DNA of 33,917 bases from Clostridium sp. (GTDB lineage: Bacteria > Bacillota > Clostridia > Clostridiales > Clostridiaceae). The stretch spans positions 1 through 33,917 of the forward strand of contig JAHAIU010000014.1 in assembly GCA_018372555.1 (NCBI GenBank), given 5' to 3'. A model generated the notes under the pieces. The model was not told the origin of the DNA, made no database searches, and saw nothing but the letters and a program-made list of their open reading frames with translations. This document shows, in pieces, positions 25,554-33,864 of this stretch; within the stretch, counting starts at the first letter, position 1; every line of letters starts with the position of its first letter. The position numbers and the translations under genes were made by a program.

Positions 25554-28475
25554 CTACTCACCCCAACTTTCAACTTTTTCAATTGTTGGAATTTTATATT
25601 GTTTTATTATTTCTCCATCTTTTACATACCCAAACTCTTCCATTTTACGCTTTAATTCTCTATTCATAGTAATTACTGAATTATCAATAGCAGCTCTTGG
25701 GTTTTCATCCTCAAATACTATCTTATTCCAAACATTACTTAATTCTCTTTCTACCATATATCCACCTGGTAATTTCGGAACCTCTGTTAACCACTCCCAT
25801 TGTTCTAAGATAACTTCTTTATCTTCTTCATCTATTGGAAGTTGTTTAAAGGCCTCTAAATTAGCTGTATTCCAGATATATTCTGGTCCATAAATATTTT
25901 GTAATTGATATGCAAAATTTACTTGTGTCTCTGTAGATAACCACCACTTTAAGAATTCCCATGCTTCTTCTTGATTCTTAGTTTCTTTAAAAATCATACT
26001 TGATTGTGCAGAACCTGTTGCCCATCTAGCAACAACTCCATCTTCTCCTTCTACTCCTGGATGAGGTGCTAATCTCCATGAACCTTCAAGTTCTGGTGCT
26101 GCATTCTTAAGTTTTAAATAATTTTCCATATTTCCTATACCAATAGGAAGTGTTCCATATCTAAAATGATTGTAAAAATTAGGTACTTGCAGTGGTAGTC
26201 CATATATACTAAATAAATCTGTCATCAATTTTATACCATCTAAGGCTTCTTCTGAATTTAAATCTACTTCCATAGTTTCTTCATTATATATATCTCCACC
26301 ATTTTGATAAATAAATGGTGCTGTAAACATAAATGGCTTAGATCCAGATGATAGTGCTAAAGGAGTATAATAATTCATTCCATATCTTTGTAATTCAGGT
26401 AATATCTCAATAACATCATTCCACGTATCTGGAACTGGAATTGAAAGTTTATCTAATATATCTTTTCTATAAAAAGTTACATAAAAATCTTGAGTTTCTG
26501 GTAATCCATAAACCCCATCCTCCATCATATATGATATTAAGGCTCCTGGTGAAAAATTTTTTATAACTTCATTAAAATCTTCAAATTCTCTTAAATCTAA
26601 AGCTGAATTTCTTATGGCAAATTCATAAGGTACTGTAGTGCTTAATCCTAATGCTATATCCGGTTGAGTTCCTGCTGAATTAGCTAAAATAAGTTTTTGC
26701 TCATTAGGCATGACTGAAAAATTAACTTTTATTCCTGTTTTACTTGTAAATTCTTCATCAGCTATTTTCTGTAATACATCTATATAGCTTCTTGCTCTAT
26801 TTACCCAAACATCTAAAACTACTTGTCCATCATCATTAGATTCCTTTTGAGGTGAAAATGAATAAGCAAATCTCTTAACACTTTCACTCATTTTTTTTAA
26901 TATAGACACATTATATTCTGGTAACTTCATATCATCTGAATATACATACATTTGATCTAAGATAAGTGGCTGAGATTCTAAAAGTTCCACAACATCTCCT
27001 AAAACTTGAGATGCTGATCCTGATCCTTCTGATAATTGGCCTAATTTCATAGGTAGTTTATTTGGTTCTGATGCTAATTCTTTTAATTTTTTAATAACTA
27101 TTTTTAATTTATTAATTTCTTCTACATCTTCATTCCCATCATTTTTTTCTATAGAAACTTGTACTTCTTTTTCTATTGCGTCTGCCATTGCTAATAGATC
27201 TTTTTCTATATCAGGCATGAAATCTGTTATTGTCCAGTCTCTATAAGGATCATCGTTATTTCCTACTAATTTTTTAATTTCTAGGCTCAAATCATTAATT
27301 TCACTCATAATATTTGATAAAGTATTAATTATATCATTATTTACACTTGCATCTGCTTCTAAACCTATTAAATGCTTTCCTTTTTCTAAATACACTTCAA
27401 AGTTTCCATCTTCATTACTAAAAGGAACCGTTTCCCATCCCTTTGTGCTATTAAATTCAAAAGATTTTGCTTCTTTAAACGGAACCTTACCATCTATAGT
27501 TAAAGTTCTATATACTTTTGCATTAGTCTTTGCATTTTGCTTAACCTTGAAAGCTAAATTATATAGTCCTGACTCTTCAATATTAACTTCATAATAAACT
27601 GTTTCTCCACTTTTATTACTACTAAAAGTATTTAAAAGAAGTCTATTTGTATCATATGGGAAAACCTCTATTTCTCTACTAGTATAGGCTCCAGCTGATG
27701 TAGAATTTTTATACTTATTCTTTTCTCCTTCTTGTACTATCAAGACTCCAGATTTCTTCTCAGTATTTTTTAACCCATTTTTATATTCTTCATAGGATTG
27801 ATACTTTATAGGTGATGAAACAGTTATATCACCTATTAAAACTTCTCCACTACTTCCTAAAATTTCAATAGTATTAATTCCTTTTTTTAAATTAATCTTT
27901 AAACTTTCAGGTTCTCTATAACTTGAATCCCTAAGGCTCATATTAAGCCAAGTATTAACTTGTTTTTGTAGTGGCATTACTTCATTACCATTTCTATCAG
28001 TTTTAAAATCCAAGCTTTCATTTTCCCATAAAACCGGAAAAACAACTCTTCTTGATTCAAAATATTGAAACTCATTATTTACTTTAATCTGTCCTTGAAT
28101 TGGTATTAATCCATTACTTAATGGATAATAATCTATATTAATTTCATATAGTCCATCTTCTTTTACATCTACTTCAAATTTTATTGATTGATCTTTTTTT
28201 AGGATTACTACATCCTTATCATATCCATTTGAATTTTCTTTATTTACAACACTCTCATTATTGCTTACCGTAAATTCCCCTGAACCTATTTTAGAGTAAA
28301 AGTCATCATTGACCTTTACTCCATCATTTTTCCAGTTAGAATAAACGGTAGAATATCGCTCTTCAACTATACTTTTTTCTTCTAACTCATCTCCAAATAC
28401 GGTAAGATAATTTCCAAAGAAAGTTAAGCCTAACACTATAATACACACCGGAATACTCTTGAATCTCTTGAGCAC
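25554..28475 (-). CDS. Large extracellular solute-binding protein with N-terminal carbohydrate-binding-like domains
   Basis: This 973-aa exported protein has a signal peptide (about 1-28) with no lipobox cysteine at its end. Two beta-sandwich, CBM-like regions follow (about 40-225 and 265-375); each has a DxGLY motif (EDGLYEINIDYYP and ESGLYNLAF). A helical, charged linker covers about 380-540. The C-terminal half (about 550-970) is a family 1 sugar-binding protein, with VVLDVWVNRARSYIDVLQKI, PDIALGLSTTVP and ARWATGSAQSS as recognisable blocks. At more than twice the usual length, it may bind polymer on the surface and pass oligomers to the permeases. The GTG start has AAGGAGG 9 nt upstream, 26 nt after the first binding protein gene. 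Confidence 0.87.
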   Translation of the reverse strand: MLKRFKSIPVCIIVLGLTFFGNYLTVFGDELEEKSIVEERYSTVYSNWKNDGVKVNDDFYSKIGSGEFTVSNNESVVNKENSNGYDKDVVILKKDQSIKFEVDVKEDGLYEINIDYYPLSNGLIPIQGQIKVNNEFQYFESRRVVFPVLWENESLDFKTDRNGNEVMPLQKQVNTWLNMSLRDSSYREPESLKINLKKGINTIEILGSSGEVLIGDITVSSPIKYQSYEEYKNGLKNTEKKSGVLIVQEGEKNKYKNSTSAGAYTSREIEVFPYDTNRLLLNTFSSNKSGETVYYEVNIEESGLYNLAFKVKQNAKTNAKVYRTLTIDGKVPFKEAKSFEFNSTKGWETVPFSNEDGNFEVYLEKGKHLIGLEADASVNNDIINTLSNIMSEINDLSLEIKKLVGNNDDPYRDWTITDFMPDIEKDLLAMADAIEKEVQVSIEKNDGNEDVEEINKLKIVIKKLKELASEPNKLPMKLGQLSEGSGSASQVLGDVVELLESQPLILDQMYVYSDDMKLPEYNVSILKKMSESVKRFAYSFSPQKESNDDGQVVLDVWVNRARSYIDVLQKIADEEFTSKTGIKVNFSVMPNEQKLILANSAGTQPDIALGLSTTVPYEFAIRNSALDLREFEDFNEVIKNFSPGALISYMMEDGVYGLPETQDFYVTFYRKDILDKLSIPVPDTWNDVIEILPELQRYGMNYYTPLALSSGSKPFMFTAPFIYQNGGDIYNEETMEVDLNSEEALDGIKLMTDLFSIYGLPLQVPNFYNHFRYGTLPIGIGNMENYLKLKNAAPELEGSWRLAPHPGVEGEDGVVARWATGSAQSSMIFKETKNQEEAWEFLKWWLSTETQVNFAYQLQNIYGPEYIWNTANLEAFKQLPIDEEDKEVILEQWEWLTEVPKLPGGYMVERELSNVWNKIVFEDENPRAAIDNSVITMNRELKRKMEEFGYVKDGEIIKQYKIPTIEKVESWGE

Positions 28476-28501
28476 GATATTCTACCTCCTTAATTAAATT
28501 A

Positions 28502-29866
28502 TTATTCTACTAATTGCTTAATCGCTTCATTTGCTTCTTGATAAGCTTGATTTGCTAAATCATTTACTTGTGATAAATAATCTTCTGGCTTAGTAGTTCC
28601 TCTTACCATATCAAATATTACATCACCTACAGTTGCATTTTCCTTATCTCCAATTTTAACGCCAGTTGGTGTTTCCCATCTTGCTTTTGCATATCCTGGT
28701 ATAACCTTAACAGCTTCAACCAAACTGTTATCTAAATTTTCATAAACTTCTAAAACTCCTGGGATATTGTTCCATGAGAAATATTTTTCATTAACTTCCT
28801 CATCATTTAATATTGGAAGTGATCCCCATGCTAAATCATTAGCTTCTGCTAACTCTATTCTCTTTAATGTACCTTCTTTTGAGAATGTCATCCATTTTGC
28901 AAAGTCATAAGCTTCTTTTGCATGTTCAGATGTCTTTGAAATTCCCACATAATCATTAACTACAACACTTTTATTATTTGGTAAGCCAATAAACTCATAT
29001 GATAAATTAGCATTTTTATATGCAGGCGCAGACCAAGTTCCATCGTATCTTATAGCTATTTGTCCTTGTAACCAAACTTCATCTTCACCATTTCCATTGA
29101 ACTTATCTTTTTGTTCTTGTGGTAAAGCATCATATACTAATCCATTTTTAGCAAAAGAATTTGTCTTTTCTAAAATTTCTTTATATGAAGCATCTGTAAG
29201 ATTATACTTTTCTCCATCAAATGTATTCCATCCAAAACTTTCATTTTTTAATGCTGGGTACCATTCAAGCATTGATAATTCATTTCCTAATCCTACTATA
29301 TTCTTATTTGGTTGAGTCATAGCTTTTATTGCAGTTTCTAATTCTTCAAATGTATAACCAATTTGTGGTTGTTTTACATTTTCCTTTTCAAATAATTCTT
29401 TATTAACCATATATCCAGCTAAAAATTGTCCTGCTGGTATTGCATATGTTCCATTTCCAAACTTAGTAGATTCAACAACCGGCTTTGATATTTTATTCCA
29501 GTCTTCATCATTTTCAACAAATTCACTAATATCTCTTACCCACTCATTTGATAATGATGATGGTAAAGTTTGTAATGCAACTACATCTGGTAATTTCCCA
29601 GCAGCCGCTGCAGTAGTTAAAGAGTTAGCATAATCTGTAGTATCTATGTAATCAGCAATAACGATATCTATATTAGGATTTTTCTTTTCATATTCTTCTA
29701 TCATTCTTCTTTCGATATTATTTTCTTCTTCTGTGGCAAGATTCCAGTTAATATAAGATATTTGTATCTTATCTCCTTCTTCAGCAGTTTCTTTTTTTCC
29801 ACATCCCATAAAAATAGATCCTGTCATTAAAATACTCAAAGTTAGTGCTATATACTTTCTTTTCAT
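28502..29866 (-). CDS. Extracellular sugar-binding lipoprotein (family 1 solute-binding protein)
   Basis: This 454-aa lipoprotein has a signal peptide ending in the lipobox FMGC, with C22 as the anchor. Typical family 1 features follow: ISYINWNLATEEENNIERRM, ADYIDTTDYANSL, and AYDFAKWMTFSKEG near the middle-to-C-terminal part. Several tryptophans (for example WNLAT, AWGSLP, WNNIPG) could stack on glucose rings. It is the first gene of the eight-gene transport operon and so is probably made in the largest amount. By position it corresponds to the beta-1,2-glucooligosaccharide-binding protein of the Listeria locus, but that match is by context, not by alignment. GGAGGG stands before the ATG. 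Confidence 0.92.
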   Translation of the reverse strand: MKRKYIALTLSILMTGSIFMGCGKKETAEEGDKIQISYINWNLATEEENNIERRMIEEYEKKNPNIDIVIADYIDTTDYANSLTTAAAAGKLPDVVALQTLPSSLSNEWVRDISEFVENDEDWNKISKPVVESTKFGNGTYAIPAGQFLAGYMVNKELFEKENVKQPQIGYTFEELETAIKAMTQPNKNIVGLGNELSMLEWYPALKNESFGWNTFDGEKYNLTDASYKEILEKTNSFAKNGLVYDALPQEQKDKFNGNGEDEVWLQGQIAIRYDGTWSAPAYKNANLSYEFIGLPNNKSVVVNDYVGISKTSEHAKEAYDFAKWMTFSKEGTLKRIELAEANDLAWGSLPILNDEEVNEKYFSWNNIPGVLEVYENLDNSLVEAVKVIPGYAKARWETPTGVKIGDKENATVGDVIFDMVRGTTKPEDYLSQVNDLANQAYQEANEAIKQLVE

Positions 29867-29904
29867 TTAAATCCCTCCATTTTAATCATTTAATATAAAT
29901 CAAG

Positions 29905-29916
29905 TGAAACGTTTTT
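29905..29916. promoter_or_regulatory. Operator palindrome at the transport operon promoter
   Basis: TGAAACGTTTTT, the weakest of the five 12-mers. The centre keeps GAAACGTTT, and it overlaps the proposed -10 box and transcription start. Confidence 0.55.
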
Positions 29917-29943
29917 ATAATTGTGTAAAAAAATTATTTGTAA
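29914..29943 (-). promoter_or_regulatory. Possible promoter of the eight-gene transport operon
   Basis: On the minus strand TTACAA (29938-29943) and TATAAA (29914-29919) are 18 nt apart, with a 5' leader of about 40 nt before the first ATG. The match to consensus is moderate. Confidence 0.35.
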
Positions 29944-29949
29944 TTTAAT

Positions 29950-29965
29950 TAAGCTCTAGAGCTTA
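29950..29965. promoter_or_regulatory. 16-bp perfect palindrome upstream of the transport operon promoter
   Basis: TAAGCTCTAGAGCTTA lies just upstream of the proposed -35 box, where activators often bind. It is unlike the AGAAACGTTTCT sites. The gap 29867-30130 also has GTATCATT (29990-29997) and its inverse AATGATAC (30016-30023). No gene is seen in it. Confidence 0.4.
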
Positions 29966-30072
29966 TCACGCGCATTTTCTCTAGATTTTGTATCATTTTA
30001 TGACTTTTACCCCTTAATGATACTGTTTACATTATTATTTTATCATATATTTTGAAATTATCAATATATTTA

Positions 30073-30108
30073 AGAAAAATAATTCGAAATGTTTCGAATT
30101 ATTTTTCT
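30073..30108 (-). terminator. Terminator of the GH94 gene
   Basis: A 36-bp palindrome with 17-bp perfect arms (AGAAAAATAATTCGAAA and its inverse) around TG begins about 22 nt past the GH94 stop. On the minus strand it ends in ATTATTTTTCTT. The arms contain only two C or G pairs each in the upper part, so it is long but AT-rich. Confidence 0.7.
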
Positions 30109-30130
30109 ATATTCTATAATTATCATTAAT

Positions 30131-33100
30131 TTAAATCATGCTAACTTCTATTACATTTATTTCTTTGTTAAGTAATGGCTTTATTTCTGACTCTAATAAT
30201 TTGATACCAGCATTTCTATATAAATTATTTAATTCTATACCTTTTATTTTAGTTCCATTTATTTCAACTTCATTTACTCTGTTATTTCCTTTTATATTAT
30301 AAACAAACTTCACTTTAGTATTATAAATTTCATATTCAAAGTTCAATCCATCTAAATCTGTAGGTATAACAGGATCTAGTATTAAATCTTCAGCTTCAAA
30401 TCTTATTCCTAGTATGTTAGATACAAGCTGATTTAAATATATTCCTGGTCCGCTTGAATATATTCTCCAACCACCCTTAACATCAACTTCTCCAGTTCTT
30501 AATTTATTAAAGTTTTCTTGGAACTCATAACGGTCTTTAAAATCTCCATCAGAACTACTAAAATAAGTATTGCTTTGTCTTATAACTGCATTTTTAACTT
30601 CTTCTCTAATATTAATTGGATTTATTGTAAAAATAGCTTTCCACGCTTTTTCTACACGACCTATCTTAGCCATAGCTTCTATAAACCTTACATGAGCATG
30701 AACATATTGTAATCCTATTTCTCTTCCAACATTTGCTGCTTGTTCTGCACGTTGGAAGAATTCAATTACCCCACCTTTATAAGTTGCTGGATGATTCATC
30801 AATCTTACTCCATCTGGGCACATTAAATGTTCTTCAATTAAATCTATATTCTTCTCTGCTTGTTCATTACTTACAAGCTCACTTATTATACTTCTTGTCA
30901 TTGGTAATAAACGATAATTTATTCCAGTTTTCTTATCTTCTGGATGAAGCATATATTCTATGTTATTTTCATTTTCACAATATGCAAATCCTGCTATTAC
31001 GCCATCTTTAATTAACAAATTATTGAAAGCATCCTTTATATTATCTGATATCTCTTTTAGTTCTTTAGATTGCTTTGGATATCTTTTTTCTAATACTTCT
31101 GCTAACTGTTTGATTGTTTGGTATGCTAAAGCCATTGTCCATGAACTCACCAATTTTTCCCTTAATTCTTTATTAGCAGGTTGTAATGTATCGTCCCAAT
31201 CACCACCAGCATAAGATATTAATGCACTGTCATATAAGAAACGTCCCTTAATACTTATCATTGCATCTTCAATATGTGATAGAATCGTTTCTTTTTCTGT
31301 TATAGCTCCATAAGGGAAATGTCTATATTCTAATTCTTCCTCTAAAATAGAATCATCTCCTGTAATTTTTATATAGTCCCCTATAACTTTTAATGGCCAG
31401 AAAATTACATCTCCATGGCTATCATCTTGTTGCATATTATAATTATCAAACATAAACCATTGAGGCCATTCTCCAGTTTCCTTAAATTGATGTCTAAATA
31501 TCTCTTTTATAATTTCCCTTGCTAAATCATATTTTTGAGTCATTAAGAAATATTCTAAAGGTCCTTGGCAAACATCACGAGTTCCCCAAGCAGCTCCTCC
31601 TGGTTGCTCTAGTCCATGTGGTACTGCATAGTGAGTTAATGCATTGTGAGTATACCACCAAAATATTTCATTTATTTTATCTATTTTATTATTACACTCT
31701 TCTTTATCTATTGATAATTTAAACCCACATGTTAATCTATTGTATAACTCATAGAATTTTTTCTTTTCTTCTTCTAAAGTATAATCTTCTAAAGATTCAT
31801 CTCTATTATTATCTATGCACCCTTGAATCACTAGTTTAAACTTTGAAACTTCCTCTGTTTTTATTGTTAATAAAGTTCCATTTCTAGTTTCTCTGTCTAC
31901 ATAAAATATAGAATCATCACTTACTTCAAAATTAGTTCCCAATACATTAATGTTATAATGTATTTCTGGGCAATTATTATGTAAGAATGTATTTTCATTA
32001 GCTGAAATAATAATTTTATTACCCTTCTTTTCCATATTACATGATTGTTCAAATTCATTTGAACCCATAACTAATTGATTTGTTATTATAAATTCATATG
32101 ATTTATTTTTTTCTGATTCTACACTTAAAATTATATCTGCTTTTTCTTTTGCTGCGTATGATTTTATTACAAGGACATCATCTTCAAGCTTATAAAACCA
32201 CTTTGAATGATTTATTCCTAATTCGTATGCAGCTGGCATTGTTAAAATTCTAAACTTGTCCTTATATTTAACATAAATACGTTGTCCAGAATTTTTTAAA
32301 ATATTTAGCAACCCTCTTGTAGTAGACATTAACTTATTTAAATTTGTATTTCCTACAACTACTTGAGCATTAAATACTCCAAACATATAATTTGTTGAAG
32401 TAATCAATCCAGAACTTACCTTTTTCTCATCAATTCCAGTTGTAATTATATGGCCATGAGGACGTTCAACTTCTAATTCCTTTTCTTGAAGAACAATATG
32501 TCTATTATCCTCTGTAAAGAAGGAAACTAACTTTCCATTATACGTTTCTTCCATTTTTCTTTTTGGAAAATAATTTTCTATATCTTCTTTTGTAAATCTT
32601 TCAGATACTAATGTACCGCTAAACTCTTCCTTTATTTCAATAGGTTCATTTTCTATAAATTCTTTTTTTACATTATTTATTTTTTTAAATTCATCTTCAA
32701 TTTCATCAATAAACTCTATTTTTGTAATAGCAGTTTCATAATTTTCTTTAAATATTCCATAAAAAACAACATTTGTTTTTTCATTTATATTAAACTTTTC
32801 AGTTTGTAGAGCTGTATATGAAAGCTCATATTGATAATTTTCATTTGGTAAGTCTTTATATAAAAGTGCTGGCTCATCTGTTAATTTATACTCTTTTCCA
32901 AAAAATTGCATAGCATCGGTAGAATATCCTATTATCTTCGTATTTACTGAGCCTTGTTGTAAATATGGGAATCTTTCTCCTTGGCTTTGATTTTGACGCG
33001 AACTAATAACAAATCCATTTTTACCTTCTATAACTTTATGATCTAAATATTGACTCATATAAAGTTCATTTGTAATTGTAGCGCCTTTATTAGATACACT

Positions 33101-33481
33101 TATATCTTGTGCATACAATAAATCTACCTCTTGATTACTGCCTTTAAGATCTACTGTCCAAAACCATATTGATTCATTTGATAACTTAAACGTTACCTTA
33201 TATTCTATTCCTTCAGCTTCTCCTGACCAAACAGCTATATCTCCATTATGTTTAAACTTACTTGATGATTTATTTCCTAGTAAAGGAATTACCTTTAAGT
33301 TTTCTTCATCATAAACTCTTAAATAAATATTATTAGCAGATCCCGTTAGGGTATTCCCTAAAAACTGATTAATTAATATGTCTTTACTTAGAAATTGAAA
33401 TACATCACCACTAGGTAAAAAATCAAATTGAGTATCCTTTTTCTTAAATGAAACCAGTTTTACATTTTGGTCTAGTATCAT
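30131..33481 (-). CDS. GH94 phosphorylase, probably 1,2-beta-oligoglucan phosphorylase
   Basis: This 1,116-aa cytoplasmic protein has no signal peptide. The N-terminal half (about 1-560) is beta-rich. A helical (alpha/alpha)6 barrel follows (about 570-1,000), starting near NEIFWWYTHNALTHYAVPHG and including PGGAAWGTRDVCQG. The catalytic motif is GGDWDDTLQP, with DWDD at 761-764 matching the DWND/DWDD motif of GH94, whose last Asp is the general acid. A beta tail ends it (1,025-1,116). The length and the DWDDTLQ form fit the Listeria and Lachnoclostridium type 1,2-beta-oligoglucan phosphorylases (about 1,100 aa) rather than the 800-aa cellobiose or chitobiose enzymes. It would convert beta-1,2-glucooligosaccharides plus phosphate to glucose 1-phosphate. 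It is a single-gene unit with its own promoter and operator. Confidence 0.9.
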   Translation of the reverse strand: MILDQNVKLVSFKKKDTQFDFLPSGDVFQFLSKDILINQFLGNTLTGSANNIYLRVYDEENLKVIPLLGNKSSSKFKHNGDIAVWSGEAEGIEYKVTFKLSNESIWFWTVDLKGSNQEVDLLYAQDISVSNKGATITNELYMSQYLDHKVIEGKNGFVISSRQNQSQGERFPYLQQGSVNTKIIGYSTDAMQFFGKEYKLTDEPALLYKDLPNENYQYELSYTALQTEKFNINEKTNVVFYGIFKENYETAITKIEFIDEIEDEFKKINNVKKEFIENEPIEIKEEFSGTLVSERFTKEDIENYFPKRKMEETYNGKLVSFFTEDNRHIVLQEKELEVERPHGHIITTGIDEKKVSSGLITSTNYMFGVFNAQVVVGNTNLNKLMSTTRGLLNILKNSGQRIYVKYKDKFRILTMPAAYELGINHSKWFYKLEDDVLVIKSYAAKEKADIILSVESEKNKSYEFIITNQLVMGSNEFEQSCNMEKKGNKIIISANENTFLHNNCPEIHYNINVLGTNFEVSDDSIFYVDRETRNGTLLTIKTEEVSKFKLVIQGCIDNNRDESLEDYTLEEEKKKFYELYNRLTCGFKLSIDKEECNNKIDKINEIFWWYTHNALTHYAVPHGLEQPGGAAWGTRDVCQGPLEYFLMTQKYDLAREIIKEIFRHQFKETGEWPQWFMFDNYNMQQDDSHGDVIFWPLKVIGDYIKITGDDSILEEELEYRHFPYGAITEKETILSHIEDAMISIKGRFLYDSALISYAGGDWDDTLQPANKELREKLVSSWTMALAYQTIKQLAEVLEKRYPKQSKELKEISDNIKDAFNNLLIKDGVIAGFAYCENENNIEYMLHPEDKKTGINYRLLPMTRSIISELVSNEQAEKNIDLIEEHLMCPDGVRLMNHPATYKGGVIEFFQRAEQAANVGREIGLQYVHAHVRFIEAMAKIGRVEKAWKAIFTINPINIREEVKNAVIRQSNTYFSSSDGDFKDRYEFQENFNKLRTGEVDVKGGWRIYSSGPGIYLNQLVSNILGIRFEAEDLILDPVIPTDLDGLNFEYEIYNTKVKFVYNIKGNNRVNEVEINGTKIKGIELNNLYRNAGIKLLESEIKPLLNKEINVIEVSMI

Positions 33482-33551
33482 CTTTTCATCTCCATTTCTT
33501 AGTTTATTTAAATATCATTTATTAATACCAATTTTCAATTAAATTTTTATT

Positions 33552-33563
33552 CGAAACGTTTCT
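33552..33563. promoter_or_regulatory. Operator palindrome in the GH94 leader
   Basis: CGAAACGTTTCT, 14 nt downstream of the -10 box of the GH94 promoter, so at about +8 to +19 of the transcript. A repressor bound here would block elongation or open-complex formation. Confidence 0.65.
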
Positions 33564-33577
33564 CTAGATTCAAATAA

Positions 33578-33606
33578 ATTATAACATCCTTTATTTCAAT
33601 TTGCAA
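33578..33606 (-). promoter_or_regulatory. Sigma-A type promoter of the GH94 gene
   Basis: On the minus strand TTGCAA (33601-33606) and a consensus TATAAT (33578-33583) are exactly 17 nt apart. The 5' leader is about 90 nt and contains the operator palindrome. The GH94 ATG follows GGAG by 8 nt. Confidence 0.7.
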
Positions 33607-33633
33607 TCGTTAACAGATTATTTGTGCAAAAAA

Positions 33634-33711
33634 ATCCAGTAGGATGGAAAATAATTATTTTATTTTCCATCCTCTCACACCACCATGTATACCTGTCTGG
33701 TACACGGCTGT
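33634..33711 (-). ncRNA. Group II intron 3' RNA remnant (domain V/VI-like hairpins)
   Basis: Downstream of the maturase remnant, the minus strand has a hairpin at 33679-33711 with a lower helix, a 2-nt bulge on the 3' side and a short loop (ACAGCCGTGT...ACATGGTGGT), as in domain V. A second hairpin with 13-bp arms (33641-33653 and 33661-33673) follows as a candidate domain VI. The GTGGTGTGAGAGGATGG linker resembles the sequence I recall after clostridial intron-encoded reverse transcriptases. One mismatch in the lower stem suggests decay. The exact 3' intron end is uncertain. Confidence 0.55.
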
Positions 33712-33720
33712 TCTTTAAAT

Positions 33721-33864
33721 TTAATGGATTTTAATATATTGACGTGTTAGACTTTTCAAGCCTAAGTTGGTAAAGAATTGATCGGTTAGTATGGTATGTA
33801 ATATTATACTATTAGATATTCGCCAGCATCCTTTACGGGTATTGAAAGTTATCCTTATTTTTTT
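33721..33864 (-). pseudogene. C-terminal remnant of a group II intron reverse transcriptase/maturase
   Basis: About 47 codons remain open in one minus-strand frame, ending at TAA (33721-33723). They read ITFNTRKGCWRISNS, then LHTILTDQFF and NLGLKSLTRQYIKIH, which is the standard C-terminal end of LtrA-type intron-encoded proteins (GYWRISNS...LHTTLTN...LGLKSLTRQYIKIH in intact copies). No start, reverse transcriptase motifs or upstream domains are present: the frame reaches the hairpin repeat at 33871-33910 and hits a stop at 33889. The intron was therefore truncated from its 5' side. The rest of the 436-bp gap to GH94 holds the intron RNA remnant and the GH94 promoter. Confidence 0.82.

Noticed and set aside
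30733..31011. Open frame on the plus strand within GH94
   Set aside because: It lies opposite a strong, motif-bearing gene, has no ribosome binding site and its translation is rich in leucine, histidine and serine, as in antisense shadows of AT-rich genes.
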